Of a DNA stretch of 64,000 bases, positions 33,732 to 43,246 are shown piece by piece. The stretch is from contig CANLWG010000016.1 in the NCBI GenBank assembly GCA_947494715.1, forward strand, positions 1-64,000, given 5' to 3'. The stretch comes from an uncultured Flavobacteriaceae bacterium (GTDB lineage: Bacteria; Bacteroidota; Bacteroidia; Flavobacteriales; Flavobacteriaceae). A program made the translations under genes and the position numbers. Position 1 is the first letter of the stretch, and each line of letters opens with the position of its first letter. The notes beneath the pieces are model-generated. The model did no database searches, was not told where the DNA came from, and saw nothing but the letters and a program-made list of their open reading frames with translations.

Positions 33732-36116
33732 TTATTTGTCCAGTTTTAATTCTGGCTTCAATTGATTTGGTATAACCTCAATTTCTTCTTCCTTCCTGCT
33801 CGACAGAATCAAAAGAGCAGGGAGTAAAAGAAAATCAATAATCAATGCGGCGGTAATAATGATGACCGTAATGCGGGCCATGTAACTGTTCAGGGCAAAG
33901 GATGATGTTGAAAGCACCGCAAATCCTGATAACAATACCACTGTAGTGGTTACCAAAGCACGACCCACGGTCTCAAAAGCATAGATTACCGCTTGTTTGG
34001 CATCGTATCCCAATTCCCTTCGTGCCCTTAAGAACTTGCTCATGAAATGCACGGTATCATCTACGATGATGCCCAAGGTCATTCCAAAAACAATGACCAT
34101 CCCCGTATTGATCTGCCCTTTATAAAGTGCCCAAATTCCGAAACCTACCAAGACCGGGGTTACATTGGGAATAATACTTAACAAGCCAAGTTTAAAATTT
34201 CGTAAGGCCAACATCAATACCAATGAAATAAGGATCAGGGCAACGATATTTCCATTGAACATACTGTCTGCCTGCCTAAACCCTAATTTGGAGAACATCA
34301 TTGTAGGACTTACTCCAATGGAATGCATGGGTTCATCCGTATTATTTCCCAACCATTCCTCTGCCCGGGCCGAGAAGGCAATCATCTCCGCGCTGGAAAT
34401 ATTCTTCAAGGTGGCAGTCACCCGTGTTTCCGATTTATCTACATTTATCTGATTGTTCAAATCCAGGCCAAAAGGCAATGAAAGTTCGTATAATAGAAGA
34501 AACTGTGCCGCTTCTTCCCTATTATCCGGTACACGATAATACGTCTGGTCATCCCCATGCATGGAGCGGTTTACCCTTCGGGCCACTTCGCTAAAGGCAT
34601 TTACATGTACAACCTCCGATTGGTCATTCAGCCAATCTTCAAATGCATTAAGTTTTTGGAGATATTCCGGATTGTTGATTCCACCGCTTTCGCCGCTTCC
34701 CACAGAAAATTCCACATTATAAAAACCGGTTAGATTATCGTTTATGAAATCACTGTCCCTTCTAAACTGTACCGAATCATCAAAGTATTCCACAAATTCA
34801 TCATTAAATACATTTAGGGTCGCCAAATAGGTAAGGCCACCGATGACGACAAGGGAAATTACCGCTAAACGAGCCGGTTGCCTTATCACAAAAAGACCTA
34901 ATTTGGTATACATACCAATCTTTTCCTCTTTCTTGATTGCCCCTTTTTTCTTCCAAAGGGGAAAGATGGCCATAAGTGCCGGCAAGGTGGTGGTGGAATA
35001 AAGAAATGCCATGGCCATACCGAACGCCGTAATGTTCCCCAAGTGCCAGAAAGGGGGCACATCACCAAAATTCATAGTCAAAAATCCGATAACGGTGGTA
35101 AGGCTTGTAATGAAAACAGGCATAAAATTGAGGCGCATACTTTCTATCAAAGCTTCTTTTTTGTCCATTCCGTCCTTACGAGCTTTTTGTAACATGGTAA
35201 CAAGGATATGTATACTATCGGCCACGGCAAGGGTAAGTATCATTGTTGGAAATACCGCTGAGGGAGGGGTAAGCTTTATTCCAGTAAGGCCAATGAAACC
35301 CACCGCGCTCATAATAGAGAACAGGACCACTACAAGCGTGGAAAGGGTGGCAAAAAAGTTTCGAGTGAGTAAAAATGTGACAGCAACAACAATGAGCAAC
35401 ATGATCCCGATAAGTGCCAGATCACTTTGTGATGCTTCGAAAAATGCCGTATTCAGCGGAACCAAACCTGTAGTATACACTTTAAACTGAGGATGTTTCT
35501 CCTTAAATTCGTCCACCATTTTTCGAGTGGCCACGGTAACCTCGGGAATTTCCGCAGCACTATCCACACCCGGTAACCGTACCGTAACATTGATTGCGGT
35601 TACGCTCCCTTTCTCATTAATGATTCGGTGCAAAAGCAAAGGTTCCTTCAAGGCCTTTGCCTTAATTTCCATAATCTCTGCATCTGTTTTGGTAGCCGAT
35701 TCGTATGATAAATCATCCACATACAAATCGTCTCCGACGGCACTGGTATGTTGGAAATTGGTTACAGCGTCTACCCTTGAGGAGTAAGGGGTATTCCAAG
35801 CACTTGCCGTTAGTTCTTCAATAGCAACAAGATTCTCCTTGGTAAAAATCTCGCCATTATCAGGAGCCAGCACAATCACAATATTGTCGTCCTTAGTGTA
35901 TTTCTCCTGAAGGGCATCAAAAGCTTCCAACTCGGGATTCGATTCGCTGAAGAAGACATGGTAGTCTCCATCAAATTCCATTTTTCCCTGGGAGGCCAGA
36001 CCAAGGGCCAACAAGATAGTAAGCAGGAGTACGGGCCACTTGAACTTAATGACAAATTCCGCCCATTTTTTGGCAAATGTGTTTACGGAATTTCCCGCTT
36101 TTTTAAGTGCATTCAT
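33732..36116 (-). CDS. RND superfamily transporter, MMPL family
   Basis: The 794-residue inner-membrane pump has the MMPL layout: TM1 (about 25-45), a large periplasmic domain, TM2-TM6 (about 235-385), TM7 (about 415-435), a second periplasmic domain, and TM8-TM12 to residue 770. The paired motifs AVADSIHILVTMLQ and IIVDDTVHFMSKFL carry the acidic residues expected for proton coupling. Related proteins export lipids or hydrophobic molecules. It heads a three-gene operon with a LolA-like protein and a barrel, behind operator-like dyads of the adjacent TetR regulator. The substrate is unknown. Confidence 0.9.
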   Translation of the reverse strand: MNALKKAGNSVNTFAKKWAEFVIKFKWPVLLLTILLALGLASQGKMEFDGDYHVFFSESNPELEAFDALQEKYTKDDNIVIVLAPDNGEIFTKENLVAIEELTASAWNTPYSSRVDAVTNFQHTSAVGDDLYVDDLSYESATKTDAEIMEIKAKALKEPLLLHRIINEKGSVTAINVTVRLPGVDSAAEIPEVTVATRKMVDEFKEKHPQFKVYTTGLVPLNTAFFEASQSDLALIGIMLLIVVAVTFLLTRNFFATLSTLVVVLFSIMSAVGFIGLTGIKLTPPSAVFPTMILTLAVADSIHILVTMLQKARKDGMDKKEALIESMRLNFMPVFITSLTTVIGFLTMNFGDVPPFWHLGNITAFGMAMAFLYSTTTLPALMAIFPLWKKKGAIKKEEKIGMYTKLGLFVIRQPARLAVISLVVIGGLTYLATLNVFNDEFVEYFDDSVQFRRDSDFINDNLTGFYNVEFSVGSGESGGINNPEYLQKLNAFEDWLNDQSEVVHVNAFSEVARRVNRSMHGDDQTYYRVPDNREEAAQFLLLYELSLPFGLDLNNQINVDKSETRVTATLKNISSAEMIAFSARAEEWLGNNTDEPMHSIGVSPTMMFSKLGFRQADSMFNGNIVALILISLVLMLALRNFKLGLLSIIPNVTPVLVGFGIWALYKGQINTGMVIVFGMTLGIIVDDTVHFMSKFLRARRELGYDAKQAVIYAFETVGRALVTTTVVLLSGFAVLSTSSFALNSYMARITVIIITAALIIDFLLLPALLILSSRKEEEIEVIPNQLKPELKLDK

Positions 36117-36131
36117 AATTATTAGGTTTAG

Positions 36132-36149
36132 TAGTTGACCAGTCGCCTA
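36132..36149 (-). promoter_or_regulatory. TetR-type operator-like dyad, copy 1
   Basis: TAGTTGACCAGTCGCCTA is an imperfect 18-bp dyad of the form TAGnnGACnnGTCnnCTA, 15 bp before the pump gene start. Two similar sequences occur nearby, which supports a regulatory role. Confidence 0.6.
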
Positions 36150-36266
36150 TTAATGTTGCGAATGGTTTTTAATAAAAATTGCATTCTATGTTATAGTACT
36201 AAGACGATTAAATTTCGCTGATCTGGACAATTTTAAAATAAAATCTGTTGTTGTTTGAATATTTTA

Positions 36267-36284
36267 TAATTGACCGGTCATCTA
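36267..36284. promoter_or_regulatory. TetR-type operator-like dyad, copy 2
   Basis: TAATTGACCGGTCATCTA contains the perfect 10-bp palindrome TGACCGGTCA (36271-36280). It lies between the pump start and the end of the TetR gene, shares TGACCxxTCxxCTA with the other two copies, and is the best-formed of the three. Confidence 0.65.
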
Positions 36285-36302
36285 GTATTATTTCAAAAAA
36301 AA

Positions 36303-36908
36303 TTATTTAAACAAAATTGCTCTTACCATGTTCATAAAATTATCAATAGGGTAGGCACTTTTCATTTCCTTCATGGTGGTCATTGCCCCTTTTCCTGCAT
36401 CCTCAAAAAAAGCCACTATATCAGCCGCGTTCAAAGTGGGGTCAATTTCCCCTAATTCCTGCGCCTCCTCTACAACGGCCGTGATTTGAGCTTGTACCAA
36501 AGTTTCCCTTTGAAGAATGGCCTTTCTAATGTTTTCGTTATGCTCGGCCATTTCATTGCCCAGATTACAAGCCAAACATCCCATTTTACATTCCATTTCA
36601 TTCTTTAGCACATTGCACCGGAATTCATGAAAATTCAAAAGGCGTTGCTTCGGTGAAACCGTTTTGTCCATTAAAACTTCCTGTGCAGGAGCAAATTGGG
36701 CTTGAAAATACTTATCGATAGCCTTAATGGCAAAATCCTCCTTACTGTCAAAATAGAAATAAAAAGACCCTTTGGGGACATTGGCTGCCACAACAATGTC
36801 ATTTACGCTTGTGGCATTGTATCCTTTGGACCAAAGCAACTCCATCCCCCTTTCTAGGAGATAGTCCGCCTTTATTTCATGTCTTAAAGTCTTCTGCATC
36901 ATTTTCAA
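36303..36908 (-). CDS. TetR/AcrR family transcriptional repressor
   Basis: The 201-residue regulator has an N-terminal helix-turn-helix domain (about 12-60: GMELLWSKGYNATSVNDIVV, NVPKGSFYFYFDSKEDF) and a C-terminal ligand-binding domain containing CKMGCLACNLGNEMAE (about 101-116), with three cysteines close together. That region in relatives is the GCLxxNLxxE motif. It is upstream of, and parallel to, the RND export operon, and dyads matching a TetR operator lie before both its own start and the pump gene. It probably represses both until a lipophilic ligand binds. Confidence 0.93.
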   Translation of the reverse strand: MKMMQKTLRHEIKADYLLERGMELLWSKGYNATSVNDIVVAANVPKGSFYFYFDSKEDFAIKAIDKYFQAQFAPAQEVLMDKTVSPKQRLLNFHEFRCNVLKNEMECKMGCLACNLGNEMAEHNENIRKAILQRETLVQAQITAVVEEAQELGEIDPTLNAADIVAFFEDAGKGAMTTMKEMKSAYPIDNFMNMVRAILFK

Positions 36909-36920
36909 ACTCCGGACAAA

Positions 36921-36938
36921 AATATGACCACTCGTCTA
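36921..36938 (-). promoter_or_regulatory. TetR-type operator-like dyad, copy 3, before the tetR gene
   Basis: AATATGACCACTCGTCTA lies 12 bp before the repressor start codon and shares TGACC-CTCGTCTA with the two copies near the pump gene. A weaker fourth match (TGACCACTCCGTC) begins at 36984. Autoregulation is likely. Confidence 0.55.
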
Positions 36939-37111
36939 GTAAACCAAAAAAATAGGTGTTAAAGTTTTCTATATGTAAGGAAATGACCACTCCGTCCACG
37001 CCTATTGACAGTCTATAACCCATCCTACAAATCATTCATGGAATCAGCCAGTGACCTCGCTTTGTAACAAAGAAAATAGGTCGTTATCTTTAAACTTAAA
37101 TAGTATATGGG

Positions 37112-37933
37112 ATGTCATCAAAATATCTAGGCAAATACAATGATATTCTGTTGTTCTTGGTATTGATACCTATTATTAACACCATCAACTATCATCTTAC
37201 TTATGCTACGATCAGATGGGATTGGTATACCTATACAACTTACTCCATCGATACTGTGACAGGCTACATTGCCTGGTGGCTGATAAGACGTACCATTCTT
37301 TGGATGGACAGGGCAATGCCCTACGAAAAGGCTCTGGTCAAACGGTTGTTATTGCAATTATTGATTACCAATCTAGTGGCCCAAGGTTTTATCATATTGG
37401 CAACTGAAATAATTAATGCCCTTTTCGGAGACGGACCTTTACCTACTAGCTTTTATACTTATAACCTGTTTATCTTCTTTATTTGGATATTGGTCATCAA
37501 TGGTATTTATGTTGGATTCTACCTCTACGATCAATGGAGAATCGCCCAATCATTGCGTGAAAAGGACAAAAAACTACGATCAAAAGGTTTTTCAGTAGCT
37601 CTAGGGAATAGTACAAAGCAAATAGCTTTTGAACAAATAGCGGTATTTTATGTAGAGGATAGGGCTACCTTTCTCAGAACCAAGACCGGGGAACAATTTG
37701 TTTTGGACGACTCCCTGAACAAAATAGTACCCGTATTACCGGAAGAATTTTTCTTTCGTTTGAATCGAAAATATATTGTACATAGAGAGCAAATAAAAGG
37801 GTATCGAAAAGAGATGAACGGTAAATTGTTGGTCGAATTTGATTCCGGACTGTTCATAGAGACTTCAATCGTAAGTAGAATTACCGCGCCCGACTTTAAA
37901 AAATGGTTCAGTATTACGGCTCCTCGTTTTTAA
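37112..37933 (+). CDS. Membrane-bound LytTR-domain transcriptional regulator
   Basis: The 273-residue protein combines four N-terminal membrane helices (about 12-32, 45-65, 82-105 and 118-140) with a C-terminal LytTR DNA-binding domain (about 170-265: IAFEQIAVFYVEDRATFLRT, FFRLNRKYIVHREQIKGYR). There is no receiver domain, so it is not a classical response regulator. It may respond directly to a membrane or quinone-type signal. It lies upstream of, and parallel to, a beta-lactamase-fold hydrolase gene, which could be a target. Confidence 0.88.
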   Translation: MSSKYLGKYNDILLFLVLIPIINTINYHLTYATIRWDWYTYTTYSIDTVTGYIAWWLIRRTILWMDRAMPYEKALVKRLLLQLLITNLVAQGFIILATEIINALFGDGPLPTSFYTYNLFIFFIWILVINGIYVGFYLYDQWRIAQSLREKDKKLRSKGFSVALGNSTKQIAFEQIAVFYVEDRATFLRTKTGEQFVLDDSLNKIVPVLPEEFFFRLNRKYIVHREQIKGYRKEMNGKLLVEFDSGLFIETSIVSRITAPDFKKWFSITAPRF

Positions 37934-38045
37934 ACCATCCCTGTTCTACATCCCAGCCCTAAAAACGCTACAGTTCATCCTATTCGTTTCAAAATCATTG
38001 GGATTGTGCATTGCCATATCTGGATATTTGCCAAAATTTCACGTT

Positions 38046-39182
38046 ATGAACAGAAGGGTTAAAATTATGGGATTACTGTTGGTAATGACAATGTCCCTTA
38101 CTGCACAAGAAGTAGGGTTTCCCCTTGAAAAACAGGAAGCTGTAAAGGGTGTACTCAAAAAATACATCGACCTTGGCATTCCCGGCTTATCATTGGCCGT
38201 CTACAATGAACAAATGGGATTATGGTCCCATGCTGAGGGTCTGGCAAATCTCGAAAACCAAACTCCACTTACCACGGAACATTTACATTACTTACAAAGT
38301 ATAAGCAAGATCTATATGGCGGTCGTTATCCTTCAATTGTATGAAAAGGGAAAATTGAAATTGCAGGATTCCATTGTTCAGTACCTCGACTATCCTTGGT
38401 TAAAATCGATAAAGGGTGTGGACAAAATCACCATAAAGATGCTTTTGAACCATACGTCCGGACTTCCCGAATATAGTACGGATCCTTTATTGGTATCCCG
38501 AATCATTCAAGACCCTTTAACCGTGCTTAGCGTTTCCGAAATGCTCTCCTATATAAGTGGAAAATCCTTGGATTTTGAACCCGGTAGCAAGTACACCTAT
38601 CGCAATACCAATTTTGGCCTCCTATCATTAATTGCGGATAAAATAACCGGGGACCACATAGCTTACATGGAAAAGGAGCTGTTTCGAAAGCTCAAACTGA
38701 AATCCACTCACGTGCTGTCAAAAGACAATATCGATTCGGATTTGAATTTGGTAGACGCCTATTGGGATGTATTACTAGAAGGCATACCCACAAACATTTC
38801 AAAGTTACAAAGGGCCAATGTGTCTTCAATGAAAGGTGATGATGGTATGGTGGCTTCTACCAAAGATGCCGTTCTTTTTTTAAAGGGTTTGATTTCTGGA
38901 AAACTGCTTACCCCCAAAACTCTGGAATTAATGCTAGAATGGGTCTTGAGCGAAGAAGGGGAACGAAAATATGGTCTGGGCATAACGTATTATGATTTGG
39001 AGGTAACTTATGGCATAGGCCACTCAGGAGGTGGTGTCGGAGCAGGATGTGTCCTAATCTACCTACCGGAGTTCGAATCTATTGTCTTCATTGCCACTAA
39101 TTTCAACACGATGATGGAATCGCCTATCCGGAAAAAAGCAGAAAACCTTCAAATGGATATTTTAATGGCATTGTTTATGTAA
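38046..39182 (+). CDS. Serine hydrolase, beta-lactamase/penicillin-binding-protein fold
   Basis: The protein has 378 residues from MNRRVKIMGLLL. An upstream TTG-start frame is rejected because the ATG sits directly before a signal peptide ending SLTAQ. The serine beta-lactamase (class C-like) triad is visible: SISK at the first motif, YRNTNFG for the Tyr-x-Asn motif, and GHSGGGVGAG for the third. It should be a periplasmic or exported esterase, D-amino-acid peptidase or carboxypeptidase; antibiotic resistance is not implied. It is 113 bp behind the LytTR gene and converges with the next gene across 7 bp. Confidence 0.87.
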   Translation: MNRRVKIMGLLLVMTMSLTAQEVGFPLEKQEAVKGVLKKYIDLGIPGLSLAVYNEQMGLWSHAEGLANLENQTPLTTEHLHYLQSISKIYMAVVILQLYEKGKLKLQDSIVQYLDYPWLKSIKGVDKITIKMLLNHTSGLPEYSTDPLLVSRIIQDPLTVLSVSEMLSYISGKSLDFEPGSKYTYRNTNFGLLSLIADKITGDHIAYMEKELFRKLKLKSTHVLSKDNIDSDLNLVDAYWDVLLEGIPTNISKLQRANVSSMKGDDGMVASTKDAVLFLKGLISGKLLTPKTLELMLEWVLSEEGERKYGLGITYYDLEVTYGIGHSGGGVGAGCVLIYLPEFESIVFIATNFNTMMESPIRKKAENLQMDILMALFM

Positions 39183-39189
39183 AAGGAAT

Positions 39190-40104
39190 TTAATCCCTGA
39201 TCAGAGGCATTGTGCTACAACGCAATAACCCGCCTTGCTTCGAAATTTCCGCATAAGGCACTTCCTCAACCGTAAAGCCTTGGTTTCGCAACCAATCATT
39301 GAGGCGGGTGAAATTCCGTTCGGAAACCACGACATCCGGAGAAATGGAAAATACATTACTGAACATTTGATACATTTCGTCAGCCGTAATCTCAAAAATG
39401 TTTTCTTTTCCAAAATAGTCTACCAACCATTGGTATTCGTCCTCCACCAAAAACCCATTTTTATGAAGGATGGCCTTATCCTTCCCTACGGGTTGGAAAC
39501 AGCAGTCCAAATGAAGTGCATTTTCCCTTGGGTTGGCGATTGATTTTCTGAGCTCAAAGGACTTTACCTTTTTATGGGGAAACATCCGCTTAATGTACTC
39601 CACTCCTTCCCAATTGGTCCTTGCGGTAATATAATCCGGATAGTCATGACCAGTGTAGGTACCAATGAAAATATAATCGTTCCAAGGCATAACATCACCT
39701 CCCTCGATATGAACCTCCTCGGGAGGATACAGGATATTATCCGGATGGATGTATTCCAGTACGTGTAAAATAGCGTCAAATTCTTCTTCCCTATCCGGAA
39801 GTATATTGGCCTTTATCAGTTTATCCTCTATAACAAAGGCAATATCCCTTGAGAAAATTTGGTTGCAATCCTCCAACACCTCAGGTCTAAAAACTTCAAC
39901 ATTATATGTATTGAAAACTTTCACCAAAGCTTCCATCTCCTTAACCATATCCTCTTCCTTAGGGTAGGTGCCTGCCAGTATATGCTGAAGGGATTTTGGG
40001 TCGTAGGCGTTCTCTGGTTTGGGTATTGGACCATTGTTATTTGCAGTTCCCAAAAGCACGGCCCTTAATCGGGAGGTCTCATCGTTTACATTAAGATGGA
40101 GCAT
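39190..40104 (-). CDS. Arginine deiminase/dimethylargininase-type (pentein) hydrolase
   Basis: The 304-residue enzyme has the pentein fold. MLHLNVNDETSRLRAVLLG at the start, RDIAFVIEDKLI (about 90-101), EVHIEGGDVMPW (about 146-157) and NALHLDCCF with the catalytic His lead to the nucleophile Cys in QGGLLRCSTMPL near the end. Flavobacteria usually carry this gene next to the gltA-eno-carA group. The substrate could be arginine, dimethylarginine, a peptide arginine or a related guanidino compound. It is not CtlX, which is encoded at 30117-31049 and has a different C-terminal motif. Confidence 0.85.
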   Translation of the reverse strand: MLHLNVNDETSRLRAVLLGTANNNGPIPKPENAYDPKSLQHILAGTYPKEEDMVKEMEALVKVFNTYNVEVFRPEVLEDCNQIFSRDIAFVIEDKLIKANILPDREEEFDAILHVLEYIHPDNILYPPEEVHIEGGDVMPWNDYIFIGTYTGHDYPDYITARTNWEGVEYIKRMFPHKKVKSFELRKSIANPRENALHLDCCFQPVGKDKAILHKNGFLVEDEYQWLVDYFGKENIFEITADEMYQMFSNVFSISPDVVVSERNFTRLNDWLRNQGFTVEEVPYAEISKQGGLLRCSTMPLIRD

Positions 40105-40158
40105 CGAATAATTTTTGGCAAATATAGGAATTCCGAAGTAGCGGAAATCAATAAAAAA

Positions 40159-40183
40159 CCCTTATCAAAGAAATGGATAAGGG
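40159..40183 (-). terminator. Rho-independent terminator after gltA
   Basis: CCCTTATC (40159-40166) pairs with GATAAGGG (40176-40183) across a 9-base loop. On the minus strand the hairpin is followed by TTTTTTAT. It lies 30 bp after the gltA stop and before the pentein hydrolase gene. Confidence 0.85.
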
Positions 40184-40212
40184 CCATCTTTTATAAAATG
40201 ATTTAACGGATG

Positions 40213-41499
40213 TTACCTTAAATCAACGGCAACAAAGGGTCTGTGGTTCTCACCCGTATAAACCTGTCTGGGGCGACCAATGGGCTCCCCATTTAAGCGC
40301 ATTTCCCTCCATTGGGCTATCCAACCGGGTAATCTGCCCAAAGCGAACATTACTGTGAACATTTCTGTGGGAATACCCAAAGCACGGTAGATAATACCTG
40401 AATAGAAATCCACATTGGGATATAATTTTCTATCCACAAAATATTGATCTTCCAAAGCCTCCTTCTCCAACCCTTTGGCGATTTCCAAAATAGGATCTTC
40501 AATTCCCAAGTCTCCCAAAACTTCGTCTGCGGACTTCTTGATGATCCTGGCCCTAGGATCAAAATTCTTGTATACTCTATGTCCAAAACCCATTAATCGA
40601 AACGGGTCGTTTTTATCTTTGGCCTTGGCCATGTATTTTTTGGTATCGCCACCATCCGCTTCAATGGCTTCCAGCATTTCCAAGACAGCTTGGTTTGCAC
40701 CCCCATGTAAGGGTCCCCAAAGTGCTGAAATACCTGCAGACAAAGAGGCAAACAACCCGGCATGTGAGGAACCTACGATACGCACCGTAGAGGTTGAGCA
40801 ATTCTGTTCATGATCCGCATGCAATATCAACAGCTTGTCCAAAGCTTCGATTACAATCCTGTTTTTGTTGTATTCCTTATTAGGCCGTTTGAACATCATT
40901 TTATGGATGTTCTCTACATAACCCAAAGTATCGTCCCCATAATCCAACGGCAACCCCTTTTTCTTGCGCATGGTCCAGGCAACAAGTACAGGAAACTTTG
41001 CCAAGATCCGAACAATGGAATTATACATCTCGGATTCCGAAGAAACATCTACCGAAGTGGGGTTAAAGGCTACCAAAGCACTGGTCAGGGAAGAAAGTAC
41101 GCCCATAGGGTGGGCCGATTTTGGAAAACCGTCCAAAATCTTTTTCATTTCCTCATCTACATGTGACTCTTCTCGAATATCATTATGAAATTTGGAAAGC
41201 TGTTCCTTATTGGGTAACTCTCCAAAAATCAATAAATAGGCTACTTCAAGAAAATCGGCCTTCTCGGCAAGCTCTTCTATGGAATAGCCCCTATACCTCA
41301 AAATACCTTTTTCACCATCTAGGAAAGTAATGGCACTTTCACAAGATCCAGTGTTTTTATATCCTGGATCAAGGGTAATCATTCCACCGGTAACGGACCG
41401 CAATGTTTTTATGTCCATGGCGAGTTCATTTTCCGTACCTTCAGTTACAGGGAATTCATATTTTTTACCATTATATTCCAGCGTAGCTTTATCTGACAT
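40213..41499 (-). CDS. gltA: Citrate synthase
   Basis: The 428-residue citrate synthase condenses oxaloacetate and acetyl-CoA in the first step of the TCA cycle. The active-site sequences are present: LHADHEQNCSTSTVRIVGSS with its catalytic His, GFGHRVYKNFDPRA with the second His, and DFYSGIIYRALGIP with the catalytic Asp. The N-terminal beta-strand domain (EYNGKKYEFPVTEG) marks the longer type I/hexameric form found in Gram-negative bacteria. It is transcribed alone, ending at the hairpin just downstream, with a 130-bp gap to the glycogen synthase gene. Confidence 0.97.
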   Translation of the reverse strand: MSDKATLEYNGKKYEFPVTEGTENELAMDIKTLRSVTGGMITLDPGYKNTGSCESAITFLDGEKGILRYRGYSIEELAEKADFLEVAYLLIFGELPNKEQLSKFHNDIREESHVDEEMKKILDGFPKSAHPMGVLSSLTSALVAFNPTSVDVSSESEMYNSIVRILAKFPVLVAWTMRKKKGLPLDYGDDTLGYVENIHKMMFKRPNKEYNKNRIVIEALDKLLILHADHEQNCSTSTVRIVGSSHAGLFASLSAGISALWGPLHGGANQAVLEMLEAIEADGGDTKKYMAKAKDKNDPFRLMGFGHRVYKNFDPRARIIKKSADEVLGDLGIEDPILEIAKGLEKEALEDQYFVDRKLYPNVDFYSGIIYRALGIPTEMFTVMFALGRLPGWIAQWREMRLNGEPIGRPRQVYTGENHRPFVAVDLR

Positions 41500-41629
41500 T
41501 TGAGTGATTTAGATATTATTAGAAAGGACAGTAAAGTTAAGAAAAAGAGACAATGTTAACAATTAAGGTTTCCGGTTTAGGAGTTTATTAACATAGCCCA
41601 TTCGGTGGATCAAAAACCTATGAAAAAGC

Positions 41630-43168
41630 CTAAAGCAAATAGAGTACCTTGTAATATTCATCCACGGATTTCTCCCAGGTAAATCTCATTTTTTTAGCCG
41701 CAGATCGCATCCTTTCCCATTTAGGTTTATCGTTCTGAAAAACGTCCAAAGCCTGATCAAAACTCAGCAGCATATTGTTGATCTTCTCATCGTAGGAGTC
41801 CCCGCCAAAACTAAATCCTGTCTTCATATGCTCTACCGTGTCCTTTAAGCCTCCTGTTCCGTGTACCAGACAGGGATTTCCATTGCGCATGGACAACATT
41901 TGACTAATGCCACAGGGTTCAAAAAGGCTTGGCATAAAATACAGATCGGTCTCCAGATAAATGGAATCAATTAAATCCTCTGATTGTCCATTGGTAAAAA
42001 TGAAATTCTCATGCTCATAACTCAATCCCCTGAAGAGCTCTTCATATTCAGGTGCTCCAGTTCCCAAAAGCATAAAGATGCCATCCACCTTCTCCAACTT
42101 TCTCAGGATTTCAACGAAAGCATCGGGAGATCGTTTAAAAAAATAGAACTTCTGTTCCGTTAAACGGGCTACACTGGAAACAATGAATTTAGGTCTATTA
42201 TCTACCAACTCCATTACCTTTTCCCCGGTATGCGCCAAGAAATCCGCTTTATATTTTTTCGACTCTTGTTGCAACCATCCAAAAAGTGCTTTGACCGTAT
42301 TGCGATAAATGTTTCCTTTTTTGGCGGTACGGATGTTTTTGTAGTTAGATCCATTTAAAATCCCATAAAGTCTGCCTTCATTGTCCGCCTGTTGCAAGTC
42401 TTTCTCCAAACCCTCGCCCCCAATAAATTCAGGAGGTGAGCTTGGCAAAAGTACATCTTCCTTGTAGGACGGCGATACGGTATGCACAGCATCGGAAAGC
42501 CGAACACCCAAAGCCATAAGGTTAACACAATCCCGATATCTATAATCCATCAAATTATCGTAATCTATGGAAATATCAGGAAACCAATTTTGGAGTGACG
42601 AATAATTATCACCGAATGGCCGTATGCCCTGTATTGCCAAATTGTGGATGGTATATACAAATCGTATTCTTTTTAGGGATTCATACGCTGGATGGTATGT
42701 TTTCAAGAATACCATGAGGCTAGAATGCCAGTCATGCATATGTACAATATCCAAACTACCAAAAGCATCTTCCTTAATAGCTTCGGCCACTGCGGTACAG
42801 AATATGACGTACTTGATGAAATCCGTATAAAAAGGCTCAACGGGATTATTATGATAGATATGGGCAATGTCGCCCGCCTCTATTTCAGGGTGATGTATGA
42901 CGTAATGGTGAATATTGTTATACTCCTTTTTAGGAATCACCTCATACAACTCTGCCGAATAGGTAGTTCCCCTTAGCTGAAAGGTGAGGCGTGTTTTTAA
43001 TGTTCCTCCATCTCTATGGAGTCTGGAATAGGAAGGGACAATGACATGTACCTTATCCCCTCTTTCGGAAATCTGCCGGGGAACGTCCCTTACCACATCA
43101 CCCATACCGCCTGCTTTACAGTTAGCTATGGCATCATTTTCGGCGGCAACAAAAAGAAAGTTGTTCAT
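41630..43168 (-). CDS. glgA: Glycogen/starch synthase (GT5)
   Basis: The 512-residue enzyme matches GT5 glycogen synthases, which extend alpha-1,4-glucan from ADP-glucose. The N-terminal NCKAGGMGDVVRDVP is the sugar-nucleotide-binding KxGGL region (Met in place of Leu), HDWHSSL and YTIHNLAIQG are conserved, and SLFEPCGISQMLSMRNG holds the catalytic Glu motif. No branching enzyme or ADP-glucose pyrophosphorylase gene is close by, unlike a typical glg operon. The GGM and ISQM variants suggest a divergent group, so the donor or the product could differ from glycogen. Confidence 0.82.
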   Translation of the reverse strand: MNNFLFVAAENDAIANCKAGGMGDVVRDVPRQISERGDKVHVIVPSYSRLHRDGGTLKTRLTFQLRGTTYSAELYEVIPKKEYNNIHHYVIHHPEIEAGDIAHIYHNNPVEPFYTDFIKYVIFCTAVAEAIKEDAFGSLDIVHMHDWHSSLMVFLKTYHPAYESLKRIRFVYTIHNLAIQGIRPFGDNYSSLQNWFPDISIDYDNLMDYRYRDCVNLMALGVRLSDAVHTVSPSYKEDVLLPSSPPEFIGGEGLEKDLQQADNEGRLYGILNGSNYKNIRTAKKGNIYRNTVKALFGWLQQESKKYKADFLAHTGEKVMELVDNRPKFIVSSVARLTEQKFYFFKRSPDAFVEILRKLEKVDGIFMLLGTGAPEYEELFRGLSYEHENFIFTNGQSEDLIDSIYLETDLYFMPSLFEPCGISQMLSMRNGNPCLVHGTGGLKDTVEHMKTGFSFGGDSYDEKINNMLLSFDQALDVFQNDKPKWERMRSAAKKMRFTWEKSVDEYYKVLYLL

Positions 43169-43246
43169 TCAAAAATATTTATCGGGACAAAATATACGTA
43201 TTACCGATTGGATATGTCATGAGATTGGTCATAAAGTACAAAGAAA

